Assembly (NCBI GenBank): GCA_032718475.1
Contig: JAUCBJ010008744.1
Location: forward strand, 1-64,000
Origin: Nemertoderma westbladi
Lineage: Eukaryota; Xenacoelomorpha; Nemertodermatida; Nemertodermatidae
Length of the DNA: 64,000 bases
Direction: 5' to 3'
Each line of letters opens with the position of its first letter. The stretch's first letter is position 1. The position numbers were made by a program, and so were the translations under genes. A model generated the notes under the pieces. The model was not told the origin of the DNA, did not search any database, and saw nothing but the letters and a program-made list of their open reading frames with translations. This document shows, in pieces, positions 24,301 to 36,231 of this stretch.

Positions 24301-27300
24301 GTCCTTCATTGTTTGGTGTAGTGTGATTTGTTGCTACATGCGTCCTTCATTGTTTGGTGTAGTGTGATTTGTTGCTACATGCGTCCTTCATTGTTTGGTG
24401 TAGTACGATTTGTTGCTACATATGACCTTCATTGTTTGGTGTAGTGTGATTTGTTGCTACATGCGTCCTTCATTGTTTGGTGTAGTGTGATTTGTTGCTA
24501 CATGCGTCTTTCATTGTTTGGTGTAGTACGATTTGTTGCTACATATGACCTTCATTGTTTTATTGTTTGGTGTAGTGTGATTTGTTGCTACATGCGTCCT
24601 TCATTGTTTGGTGTACTGTGATTTGTTGCTACATGCGTCCTTCATTGTTTGGTGTAGTGTGATTTGTTGCTACATGCGTCCTTAATTGTTTGGTGTAGTG
24701 TGATTTGTTGCTACATGCGTCCTTCATTGTTTGGTGTACTGTGATTTGTTGCTACATGCGTCCTTCATTGATTGGTGTAGTGTGATTTGTTGCTACATGT
24801 GTACTTCATTGTTTGGTGTAGTGTGATTTCTTGTTACATGCGTACTTCATTGTTTGGTGTAGTGTGATTTGTTGCTACATGCGTCCTTCATTGTTTGGTG
24901 TAGTGTGATTTGTTGCTACATGCGTCCTTCATTGTTTGGTGTGGTGTGATTTGTTGCTACATGCGTCCTTCATTGTTTGGTGTAGTGTGATTTGTTGCTA
25001 CATGCGTCCTTCATTGTTTGGTGTACTGTGATTTGTTGCTACATGCGTCCTTCATTGTTTGGTGTAGTGTGATTTGTTGCTACATGCGTCCTTAATTGTT
25101 TGGTGTAGTGTGATTTGTTGCTACATGCGTCCTTCATTGTTTGGTGTAGTGTGATTTGTTGCTACATGCGTCCTTCATTGTTTGGTGTACTGTGATTTGT
25201 TGCTACATGCGTCCTTCATTGTTTGGTGTAGTGTGATTTGTTGCTACATGCGTCATTCATTATTTGGTGTAGTACGATTTGTTGCTACATATGACCTTCA
25301 TTGTTTCATTGTTTGGTGTAGTGTGATTTGTTGCTACATGCGTCCTTCATTGTTTGGTGTAGTGTGATTTGTTGCTACATGCGTCCTTCATTGTTTGGTG
25401 TAGTGTGATTTGTTGCTACATGAGTCCTTCATTGTTTGGTGTAGTGTGATTTGTTGCTACATGCGTCCTTCATTGTTTGGTGTAGTGTGATTTGTTGCTA
25501 CATGCGTCCTTCATTGTTTGGTGTAGTGTGATTTGTTGCTACATGCGTCCTTCATTGTTTGGTGTAGTGTGATTTGTTGCTACATGCGTCTTTCATTGTT
25601 TGGTGTAGTACGATTTGTTGCTACATATGACCTTCATTGTTTTATTGTTTGGTGTAGTGTGATTTGTTGCTACATGCGTCCTTCATTGTTTGGTGTAGTG
25701 TGATTTGTTGCTACATGCGTCCTTCATTGTTTGGTGTAGTGTGATTTGTTGCTACATGCGTCCTTCATTGTTTGGTGTAGTGTGATTTGTTGCTACATGC
25801 GTCCTTCATTGTTTGGTGTAGTGTGATTTGTTGCTACATGTGTCCTTCATTGTTTGGTGTAGTGTGATTTGTTGCTACATGCGTACTTCATTGTTTGGTG
25901 TAGTACGATTTGTTGCTACATATGACCTTCATTGTTTCATTGTTTGGTGTAGTGTGATTTGTTGCTACATGCGTCCTTCATTGTTTGGTGTAGTGTGATT
26001 TGTTGCTACATGCGTCCTTCATTGTTTGGTGTAGTGTGATTTGTTGCTACATGCGTCCTTCATTGTTTGGTGTAGTGTGATTTGTTGCTACATGTGTCCT
26101 TCATTGTTTGGTGTAGTGTGATTTGTTGCTACATGCGTCCTTCATTGTTTGGTGTAGTGTGATTTGTTGCTACATGCGTCCTTCATTGTTTGGTGTAGTG
26201 TGATTTGTTGCTACATGCGTCTTTCATTGTTTGGTGTAGTACGATTTGTTGCTACATATGACCTTCATTGTTTTATTGTTTGGTGTAGTGTGATTTGTTG
26301 CTACATGCGTCCTTCATTGTTTGGTGTAGTGTGATTTGTTGCTACATGCGTCCTTCATTGTTTGGTGTAGTGTGATTTGTTGCTACATGCGTACTTTATT
26401 GTTTGGTGTAGTACGATTTGTTGCTACATATGACCTTCATTGATTCATTGTTTGGTGTAGTGTGATTTGTTGCTACATGCGTCCTTCATTATTTGGTGTA
26501 GTGTGATTTCTTGTTACATGCGTACTTCATTGTTTGGTGTAGTGTGATTTGTTGCTACATGCGTCCTTCATTGATTGGTGTAGTGTGATTTGTTGCTACA
26601 TGCGTCCTTCATTGTTTGGTGTAGTGTGATTTCTTGTTACATGCGTACTTCATTGTTTGGTGTAGTGTGATTTGTTGCTACATGCGTCCTTCATTGTTTG
26701 GTGTAGTGTGATTTGTTGCTACATGCGTCATTCATTGTTTGGTGTAGTACGATTTGTTGCTACATATGACCTTCATTGTTTCATTGTTTGGTGTAGTGTG
26801 ATTTGTTGCTACATGCGTCCTTCATTGATTGGTGTAGTGTGATTTGTTGCTACATGCGTCCTTCATTGTTTGGTGTAGTGTGATTTCTTGTTACATGCGT
26901 ACTTCATTGTTTGGTGTAGTGTGATTTGTTGCTACATGCGTCCTTCATTGTTTGGTGTAGTGTGATTTGTTGCTACATGCGTCATTCATTGTTTGGTGTA
27001 GTACGATTTGTTGCTACATATGACCTTCAGTGTTTCATTGTTTGGTGTAGTGTGGTTTGTTGCTACATGCGTCCTTCATTGTTTGGTGTAGTGTGATTTG
27101 TTGCTACATGCGTCCTTCATTGTTTGGTGTAGTGATTTGTTGCTACATGCGTCCTTCATTGTTTGGTGTAGTGTGATTTGTTGCTACATGCGTCCTTCAT
27201 TGTTTGGTGTAGTGTGATTTGTTGCTACATATGACCTTCATTGTTTTATTGTTTGGTGTAGTGTGATTTGTTGCTACATGCGTCCTTCATTGTTTGGTGT

Positions 27301-30300
27301 ACTGTGATTTGTTGCTACATGCGTCCTTCATTGTTTGGTGTAGTGTGATTTGTTGCTACATGCGTCATTCATTGTTTGGTGTAGTACGATTTGTTGCTAC
27401 ATATGACCTTCAGTGTTTCATTGTTTGTTGTAGTGTGGTTTGTTGCTACATGCGTCCTTCATTGTTTGGTGTAGTGTGATTTGTTGCTACATGCGTCCTT
27501 CATTGTTTGGTGTAGTGATTTGTTGCTACATGCGTCCTTCATTGTTTGGTGTAGTGTGATTTGTTGCTACATGCGTCCTTCATTGTTTGGTGTAGTGTGA
27601 TTTGTTGCTACATGCGTCCTTCATTGTTTGGTGTAGTGATTTGTTGCTACATGCGTCCTTCATTGTTTGGTGTAGTGTGATTTGTTGCTACATGCGTCCT
27701 TCATTGTTTGGTGTAGTGTGATTTGTTGCTACATGCATCCTTCATTGTTTGGTGTAGTGTGATTTGTTGCTACATGCGTCCTTCATTGTTTGGTGTAGTG
27801 TGATTTGTTGCTACATGCGTCCTTCATTGTTTGGTGTAGTGTGATTTGTTGCTACATGCGTCCTTCATTGTTTGGTGTAGTACGATTTGTTGCTACATAT
27901 GACCTTCATTGTTTCATTGTTTGGTGTAGTGTGATTTGTTGCTACATGCGTCCTTCATTGTTTGGTGTAGTGTGATTTCTTGTTACATGCGTCCTTCATT
28001 GTTTGGTGTAGTGTGATTTGTTGCTACATGCGTCCTTCATTGTTTGGTGTAGTGTGATTTGTTGCTACATGCGTCCTTCATTGTTTGGTGTAGTGTGATT
28101 TCTTGTTACATGCGCCCTTCATTGTTTGGTGTAGTGTGATTTGTTGCTACATGCGTCCTTCATTGTTTGTTGAAGTACGATTTGTTGCTACATGCGTCCT
28201 TCATTGTTTGGTGTAGTGTGATTTGTTGCTACGTGCGTCCTTCATTGTTTGGTGTAGTGTGATTTGTTGCTACATGCGTCCTTTATTGTTTGTTGTAGTG
28301 CGATTTGTTGCTACATGCGTCCTTCATTGTTTGGTGTAGTGTGATTTGTAGCTACATGCGTCCTTCATTGTTTGTTGTAGTGTGATTTGTTGCTACATGC
28401 GTCCTTCATTGTTTGGTGTAGTGTGATTTGTTGCTACATGCGTCCTTCATTGTTTGGTGTAGTGTGATTTGTTGCTACATGCGTCCTTCATTGTTTGTTG
28501 TAGTGCGATTTGTTGCTACATGCGTCCTTCATTGTTTGGTGTAGTGTGATTTGTTGCTACATGCGTCCTTCATTGTTTGTTGTAGTGCGATTTGTTGCTA
28601 CATGCGTCCTTCATTGTTTGGTGTAGTGTGATTTGTTGCTACATGCGTCCCTCATTGTTTGGTGTAGTGCGATTTGTTGCTACATGCGTCCTTCATTGTT
28701 TGTTGTAGTGTGATTTGTTGCTACATGCGTCCTTCGTTGTTTGGTGTAGTGTGATTTGTTGCTACATGCGTCCTTCATTGTTTGGTGTAGTGTGATTTCT
28801 TGTTACATGCGTACTTCATTGTTTGGTGTAGTGTGATTTGTTGCTACATGCGTCCTTCATTGTTTGGTGTAGTGTGATTTGTTGCTACATGCGTCATTCA
28901 TTGTTTGGTGTAGTACGATTTGTTGCTACATATGACCTTCAGTGTTTCATTGTTTGGTGTAGTGTGATTTCTTTCTACATGCGTCCTTCATTGTTTGGTG
29001 TAGTGTGATTTGTTGCTACATGCGTCCTTCATTGTTTGGTGTAGTGATTTGTTGCTACATGCGTCCTTCATTGTTTGGTGTAGTGTGATTTGTTGCTACA
29101 TGCGTCCTTCATTGTTTGGTGTAGTGTGATTTGTTGCTACATGCGTCCTTCATTGTTTGGTGTAGTGATTTGTTGCTACATGCGTCCTTCATTGTTTGGT
29201 GTAGTACGATTTGTTGCTACATATGACCTTCATTGTTTCATTGTTTGGTGTAGTGCGATTTGTTGCTACATGCGTCCTTCATTGATTGGTGTAGTGTGAT
29301 TTGTTGCTACATGCGTCCTTCATTGTTTGGTGTAGTGTGATTTCTTGTTACATGCGTACTTCATTGTTTGGTGTAGTGTGATTTGTTGCTACATGCGTCC
29401 TTCATTGTTTGGTGTAGTGTGATTTGTTGCTACATGCGTCATTCATTGTTTGGTGTAGTACGATTTGTTGCTACATATGACCTTCATTGTTTCATTGTTT
29501 GGTGTAGTGTGATTTGTTGCTACATGCGTCCTTCATTGATTGGTGTAGTGTGATTTGTTGCTACATGCATCCTTCATTGTTTGGTGTAGTGTGATTTGTT
29601 GCTACATGCGTCCTTCATTGTTTGGTGTAGTGATTTGTTGCTACATGCGTCCTTCATTGTTTGGTGTAGTGTGATTTGTTGCTACATGCGTCCTTCATTG
29701 TTTGGTGTAGTGTGATTTGTTGCTACATGCGTCCTTCATTGTTTGGTGTAGTGATTTGTTGCTACATGCGTCCTTCATTGTTTGGTGTAGTACGATTTGT
29801 TGCTACATATGACCTTCATTGTTTCATTGTTTAGTGTAGTGCGATTTGTTGCTACATGCGTCCTTCATTGATTGGTGTAGTGTGATTTGTTGCTACATGC
29901 GTCCTTCATTGTTTGGTGTAGTGTGATTTCTTGTTGCATGCGTACTTCATTGTTTGGTGTAGTGTGATTTGTTGCTACATGCGTCCTTCATTGTTTGGTG
30001 TAGTGTGATTTGTTGCTACATGCGTCATTCATTGTTTGGTGTAGTACGATTTGTTGCTACATATGACCTTCAGTGTTTCATTGTTTGGTGTAGTGTGATT
30101 TCTTTCTACATGCGTCCTTCATTGTTTGGTGTAGTGTGATTTGTTGCTACATGCGTCCTTCATTGTTTGGTGTAGTGATTTGTTGCTACATGCGTCCTTC
30201 ATTGTTTGGTGTAGTGTGATTTGTTGCTACATGCGTCCTTCATTGTTTGGTGTAGTGTGATTTGTTGCTACATGCGTCCTTCATTGTTTGGTGTAGTGAT

Positions 30301-33300
30301 TTGTTGCTACATGCGTCCTTCATTGTTTGGTGTAGTGTGATTTGTTGCTACATATGACCTTCATTGTTTCATTGTTTGGTGTAGTGTGATTTGTTGCTAC
30401 ATGCATCCTTCATTGATTGGTGTAGTGCGATTTGTTGATACATGCGTCCTTCATTGTTTGGTGTAATGTGATTTGTTGCTACATGCGTCCTTCATTGATT
30501 GGTGTAGTGTGATTTGTTGCTACATGCGTCCTTCATTGTTTGGTGTAGTGTGATTTCTTGTTACATGCGTACTTCATTGTTTGGTGTAGTGTGATTTGTT
30601 GCTACATGCGTCCTTCATTGTTTGGTGTAGTGTGATTTGTTGCTACATGCGTCCTTCATTGTTTGGTGTAGTGTGATTTGTTGCTACATGCGTCATTCAT
30701 TGTTTGGTGTAGTACGATTTGTTGCTACATATGATCTTCATTGTTTCATTGTTTGGTGTAGTGTGATTTGTTGCTACATGCGTCCTTCATTGATTGGTGT
30801 AGTGTGATTTGTTGCTACATGCATCCTTCATTGTTTGGTGTAGTGTGATTTGTTGCTACATGCGTCCTTCATTGTTTGGTGTAGTGTGATTTGTTGCTAC
30901 ATGCGTCCTTCATTGTTTGGTGTAGTGTGATTTGTTGCTACATGCGTCCTTCATTGTTTGGTGTAGTACGATTTGTTGCTACATATGACCTTCATTGTTT
31001 CATTGTTTGGTGTAGTGTGATTTGTTGCTACATGCGTCCTTCATTGTTTGGTGTAGTGTGATTTCTTGTTACATGCGTCCTTCATTGTTTGGTGTAGTGT
31101 GATTTGTTGCTACATGCGTCCTTCATTGTTTGGTGTAGTGTGATTTGTTGCTACATGCGTCCTTCATTGTTTGGTGTAGTGTGATTTCTTGTTACATGCG
31201 TCCTTCATTGTTTGGTGTAGTGTGATTTGTTGCTACATGCGTCCTTCATTGTTTGTTGAAGTACGATTTGTTGCTACATGCGTCATTCATTGTTTGGTGT
31301 AGTACGATTTGTTGCTACATATGATCTTCATTGTTTCATTGTTTGGTGTAGTGTGATTTGTTGCTACATGCGTCCTTCATTGATTGGTGTAGTGTGATTT
31401 GTTGCTACATGCGTCATTCATTGTTTGGTGTAGTACGATTTGTTGCTACATATGATCTTCATTGTTTCATTGTTTGGTGTAGTGTGATTTGTTGCTACAT
31501 GCGTCCTTCATTGATTGGTGTAGTGTGATTTGTTGCTACATGCATCCTTCATTGTTTGGTGTAGTGTGATTTGTTGCTACATGCGTCCTTCATTGTTTGG
31601 TGTAGTGTGATTTGTTGCTACATGCGTCCTTCATTGTTTGGTGTAGTGTGATTTGTTGCTACATGCGTCCTTCATTGTTTGGTGTAGTACGATTTGTTGC
31701 TACATATGACCTTCATTGTTTCATTGTTTGGTGTAGTGTGATTTGTTGCTACATGCGTCCTTCATTGTTTGGTGTAGTGTGATTTCTTGTTACATGCGTC
31801 CTTCATTGTTTGGTGTAGTGTGATTTGTTGCTACATGCGTCCTTCATTGTTTGGTGTAGTGTGATTTGTTGCTACATGCGTCCTTCATTGTTTGGTGTAG
31901 TGTGATTTCTTGTTACATGCGTCCTTCATTGTTTGGTGTAGTGTGATTTGTTGCTACATGCGTCCTTCATTGTTTGTTGAAGTACGATTTGTTGCTACAT
32001 GCGTCCTTCATTGTTTGGTGTAGTGTGATTTGTTGCTACTTGCGTCCTTCATTGTTTGGTGTAGTGTGATTTGTTGCTACATGCGTCCTTTATTGTTTGT
32101 TGTAGTGCGATTTGTTGCTACATGCGTCCTTCATTGTTTGGTGTAGTGTGATTTGTAGCTACATGCGTCCTTCATTGTTTGTTGTAGTGTGATTTGTTGC
32201 TACATGCGTCCTTCATTGTTTGGTGTAGTGTGATTTGTTGCTACATGCGTCCTTCATTGTTTGGTGTAGTGTGATTTGTTGCTACATGCGTCCTTCATTG
32301 TTTGTTGTAGTGCGATTTGTTGCTACATGCGCCCTTCATTGTTTGGTGTAGTGTGATTTGTTGCTACATGCGTCCTTCATTGTTTGTTGTAGTGCGATTT
32401 GTTGCTACATGCGTCCTTCATTGTTTGGTGTAGTGTGATTTGTTGCTACATGCGTCCTTCATTGTTTGGTGTAGTGCGATTTGTTGCTACATGCGTCCTT
32501 CATTGTTTGTTGTAGTGTGATTTGTTGCTACATGCGTCCTTCATTGTTTGGTGCAGTGTGATTTGTTGCTACATGCGTCCTTCATTGTTTGTTGTAGTGC
32601 GATTTGTTGCTACATGCGTCCTACATTGTTTGGTGTACTGTGATTTGTTGCTACATGCGTCCTTCATTGTTTGGTGTAGTGTGATTTGTTGCTACATGCG
32701 TCCTTCATTGTTTGGTGAACTGTGATTTGTAGCTACATGCGTCCTTCATTGTTTGTTGTAGTGTGATTTGTTGCTACATGCGTCCTTCATTGTTTGGTGT
32801 AGTGTGATTTGTTGCTACATGCGTCCTTCATTGTTTGGTGTAGTGTGATTTGTTGCTACATGCGTCCTTCATTGTTTGTTGTAGTGCGATTTGTTGCTAC
32901 ATGCGTCCTTCATTGTTTGGTGTACTGTGATTTGTAGCTACATGCGTCCTTCATTGTTTGTTGTAGTGTGATTTGTTGCTACATGCGTTCTTCATTGTTT
33001 GGTGTAGTGTGATTTGTTGCTACATGCGTCCTTCATTGTTTGGTGTAGTGTGATTTGTTGCTACATGCGTCCTTCATTGTTTGTTGTAGTGCGATTTGTT
33101 GCTACATGCGTCCTTCATTGTTTGGTGTAGTGTGATTTGTTGCTACATGCGTCCTTCATTGTTTGGTGTAGTGTGATTTGTTGCTACATGCGTCCTTCAT
33201 TGTTTGGTGTAGTGTAATTTGTTGCTACACGCGTCCTTCATTGTTTGGTGTAGTGTGATTTGTTGCTACATGTGTCCTTCATTGTTTGGTGTAGTGTGAT

Positions 33301-33857
33301 TTGTTGCTACATGCGTCCTTCATTGTTTGTTGTAGTGTGATTTGTTGCTACATGCGTCCTTCATTGTTTGGTGTAGTGTGATTTGTTGCTACATATGACC
33401 TTCATTGTTTCATTGTTTGGTGTAGTGTGATTTGTTGCTACATGCATCCTTCATTGATTGGTGTAGTGCGATTTGTTGATACATGCGTCCTTCATTGTTT
33501 GGTGTAATGTGATTTGTTGCTACATGCATCCTTCATTATTTTGTGTAGTGTGATTTGTTGCTACATGCGTCCTTGTAGTGTGATTTGTTGCTACATGCGT
33601 CCTTCATTGTTTGGTGTAGTGTGATTTGTTGCTACATGCGTCCTTCATTGTTTGGTGTAATGTGATTTGTTGCTACATTCGTCCTTCATTGTTTGGTGTA
33701 GTGTGATTTGTTGCTACATATGACCTTCATTGTTTCATTGTTTGGTGTAGTGTGATTTGTTGCTACATGCGTCCTTCATTGTTTGGTGTAGTGTGATTTG
33801 TTGCTACATGCGTCCTTCATTGTTTGGTGTAGTGTGATTTGTTGCTACATGCGTCCG
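15356..33857 (+). repeat. 41-bp satellite array, main orientation (~450 units)
   Basis: About 18.5 kb of a 41-bp monomer, GGTGTAGTGTGATTTGTTGC followed by TACATGCGTCCTTCATTGTTT. Spacing was checked at 15541/15582. Variants: a ~51-bp form with ATATGACC and a duplicated TTCATTG(T)TT; a 39-bp form lacking TG (GTAGTGATTTG); and point variants (CGTACTTC, CGTCATTC, TTCTTGTTAC, TTTGTTGTAGTGCG). Variants recur in the same order at offsets of 6,180 bp, then 6,563 bp, for example lines 19981 and 26161, and identical ~210-bp stretches at 22527 and 29090. This is a higher-order repeat. The first 23 bp (15356-15378) are in the opposite orientation. Short frames inside it are artefacts. Confidence 0.97.
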
Positions 33858-34503
33858 TAACACCAAAGAATGAAGGACGCATGTAGAAAGAAATCACACT
33901 ACACCAAACAATGAAGGACGCATGTAGCAACAAATCACACTACACCAAACAATGAAACAATGAAGGTCATATGTAGCAACAAATCACACTACACCAAACA
34001 ATGAAGGACGCATGTAGCAACAAATCACACTACACCAAACAATGAAACAATGAAGGTCATATGTAGCAAGAAATCACACTACACCAAACAATGAAGGACG
34101 CATGTAGCAACAAATCACACTACACCAAACAATGAAGGACGCATGTAGCAAGAAATCACACCACACCAAACAATGAAGGATGCATGTAGCAACAAATCAC
34201 ACTACACCAAACAATGAAGGACGCATGTAGAAAGAAATCACACTACACCAAACAATGAAGGATGCATGTAGCAACAAATCACACTACACCAAACAATGAA
34301 GGACGCATGTAGCAAGAAATCACACTACACCAAACAATGAAGGACGCATGTAGCAACAAATCACACTACACCAAACAATGAAGGACGCATGTAGCAAAAA
34401 ATCACACTACACCAAACAATGAAGGTCATATGTAGCAACAAATCACACTACACCAAACAATGAAGGACGCATATAGCAACAAATCGCACTACACCAAACA
34501 ATG
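33858..34503 (-). repeat. 41-bp satellite array, inverted orientation (~16 units)
   Basis: The same satellite on the opposite strand (ACACTACACCAAACAATGAA and onwards). The switch is abrupt: CTACATGCGTCC at 33845-33856 and GGACGCATGTAG at 33875-33886 form a 12-bp inverted repeat around an 18-nt spacer. Variants (ATATGACC-type long units, AAAGAAATC) also occur here, so this arm shares the array's history. The array ends at 34503, and 34504-34617 is unique AT-rich sequence next to the PDE7 gene. Confidence 0.97.
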
Positions 34504-34617
34504 GAGTAACGATTAACAAAATCTCCTAAGGTTCACTGAACCAGCTACAACCAATATTTAATGGTCTCTCTTAAGGGTTACATATCCACAAAGCACAAAC
34601 ATAACGCAGTTTGTAAC

Positions 34618-36168
34618 TTATTGAACCGAGTTAAACAAAAGAAAACAAGGCAGACGAGAATCAACTACCGGTACCGGTAGTCGGTTTATCGGACTCACCT
34701 GAAGGTTGACTTCCAGATTGGCCAGTATCTCGTTACTCAGATCTGATTTAAAAAGCCGCGCCCATTGCGTGTAGAGCGGCCGGGCGACGAACTTAATGAA
34801 ACCGCTCTGTATCTTCGATATTGTCTGAGCATATCGGTCGCCTATCGTAGACACGGGTAACCCAAGTTTTCGTTCCATATCACCCTGTCGGAAGAACTCC
34901 TCCGTGACCCGTGTGCTCCAGAGTTTGCTAATCTCCCAGGTACGTCCCGTGTTTGCGATATCGGAGCACTTGAGCGCGATCTGCAGCACGAAGTGCCGGT
35001 CACCCTCGACGTCCATCCGGAGTGAGTCGGCGCGGCGTTTCAACTGCTCCGTGAACTCCGACTGCCTCGTCATATCGGTGGCGAGGATAAGCGAGCGGAA
35101 GAGCCGGAAGAACGAGTCCCACTCCTCCTGTGGTAGATGGGCTAGCAATCCGGTCTCCCGGAAGAGAGACAACGACACCCCGCAGTGGTGGTTCTCGAGA
35201 AGAGAACTCGCGTACAGCTCGCAGAGGAAGTTCTTAGTGCTGATGAGGAAGGATTGGTTGGTACCCGGGTGTTCGATGTCGTGGCAATACGCGGCGAGAA
35301 TGGCAGCGAGCAAGTCCAAGTGGGTCGCCTCCTTCCGGATTTCTAACTCATTTACGAAGCAGACCATCGCTTGGGTGACGTCAGCAGCGTGGGTCGCGTT
35401 GTGGTACGGGTTGGTGTCACGGTAACCAGCTGAGACGCGAGTAGCGAACGATAACAGCCGCAGCGGGTCCAACCGGAAGTGACGCGTCAACTGGAAGTGG
35501 TCGAGAAGGTGTACGAGAAGGTTGACGGTGCCCTGACCGCCGAGCATGTGGTTGAGTTGGATGACATCAAACTCCCAACGCAGGGAAGAGATAGCTAGGT
35601 AGGAGGCGGCCCCCGCGCGGCCAGCGTACACCGAGTCCAACAGACAGTCGGCGGCCCGGGATTGGTCCGAGCGGTATCGTTGGCGCGTCGGCGAACGTTT
35701 TGCCAGGGATTTAAACCGGGATTTAACCACCGGAGTCGGGTGTTTCTCCGTATCTTCCGTTCGCAACTCCGGCACCACTGGCTCATCAGTTCCCGGGCCT
35801 ACCGGTAGAGGGTGAAGTAGTTCCTGCACGTCGGTTTCCAACCCCGTCGATTCCTCGGTCAGTTCCGATTCCGAATGGTCGGTGTCGGATTCTACGGAAC
35901 CCGTTTGGTGATACCGAACATCGGCTAACATGCGCACATACAACGCGTCGTTGTCAGATTGGTCGAAGGATACCCCGCCGCGGCGTTGTCTGCGAGGGTG
36001 CGGGATATTTTGGAACATTTCGGTGCTACTAGAGAAGGAGATGGCACAGCGACGGCCCAACACATTCTTTGGTACCGCGCGATCCAATGGAAGCACTGGC
36101 AATCCATTATAAATCTCCGCTGCCATCGTAATAACCTCACTGATATCGGGTTTCCGTCGAAATACCAT
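34618..36168 (-). CDS. PDE7-like: PDE7-like 3',5'-cyclic nucleotide phosphodiesterase (probably cAMP-specific), nearly intronless
   Basis: The 516-codon frame covers a whole PDE7-type protein. Residues 23-86 (LPVLPLDRAVPKNVLGRR, AISFSSS, ALYVRML) match the vertebrate PDE7A1 N-terminus. About 195-490 is the class I PDE catalytic domain: H256 and H260 in NPYHNATHAADV, metal ligands H296-D297 in HDIEHPG (the usual second D is E), D403 in ALKCSDIAN, and the invariant Gln 454 in SKIQSGF. It would hydrolyse cAMP in the cytoplasm. Two PKA-pseudosubstrate-like motifs are present, RRCAI (39-43) and RRGGV (62-66). A stop codon directly precedes Met1. Met15 (36126) has the better start context and aligns with the PDE7A1 start. 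A consensus donor AG|GTGAGT at 34698/34699 suggests the exon ends at residue ~490, with at least one exon outside the window's recognised sequence; the last 26 residues may be intron read-through. Residues 90-190 are acidic and low-complexity. The exon is much richer in GC than its surroundings. Confidence 0.9.
   Translation of the reverse strand: MVFRRKPDISEVITMAAEIYNGLPVLPLDRAVPKNVLGRRCAISFSSSTEMFQNIPHPRRQRRGGVSFDQSDNDALYVRMLADVRYHQTGSVESDTDHSESELTEESTGLETDVQELLHPLPVGPGTDEPVVPELRTEDTEKHPTPVVKSRFKSLAKRSPTRQRYRSDQSRAADCLLDSVYAGRAGAASYLAISSLRWEFDVIQLNHMLGGQGTVNLLVHLLDHFQLTRHFRLDPLRLLSFATRVSAGYRDTNPYHNATHAADVTQAMVCFVNELEIRKEATHLDLLAAILAAYCHDIEHPGTNQSFLISTKNFLCELYASSLLENHHCGVSLSLFRETGLLAHLPQEEWDSFFRLFRSLILATDMTRQSEFTEQLKRRADSLRMDVEGDRHFVLQIALKCSDIANTGRTWEISKLWSTRVTEEFFRQGDMERKLGLPVSTIGDRYAQTISKIQSGFIKFVARPLYTQWARLFKSDLSNEILANLEVNLQVSPINRLPVPVVDSRLPCFLLFNSVQ
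34693..34700 (-). promoter_or_regulatory. Putative splice donor of PDE7-like exon
   Basis: The minus strand reads CTTCAG|GTGAGTCC, a consensus 5' splice site. It lies at the point where similarity to the PDE7 catalytic domain fades (after NLEVNLQ). No acceptor or downstream exon could be identified between here and the satellite array, which starts about 190 bp away. Confidence 0.6.
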
Positions 36169-36231
36169 TTAGGAATATGTCGGGGATATACCGATATGGA
36201 AAAAGACACCATCCGTTCAGAAATTTATTAA

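Noticed and set aside
22527-32725. Several 60-69-codon frames (CCYMRPSLFGVV repeats)
   Set aside because: Read-through of the 41-bp satellite; they recur only because the array is repeated.
15356-34503. CRISPR-like array
   Set aside because: Units are directly contiguous, with no unique spacers of constant length and no cas genes; this is a eukaryotic satellite.
34904-36231. Plus-strand frames opposite the PDE7-like gene
   Set aside because: Antisense shadows of the GC-rich coding exon; no domains.
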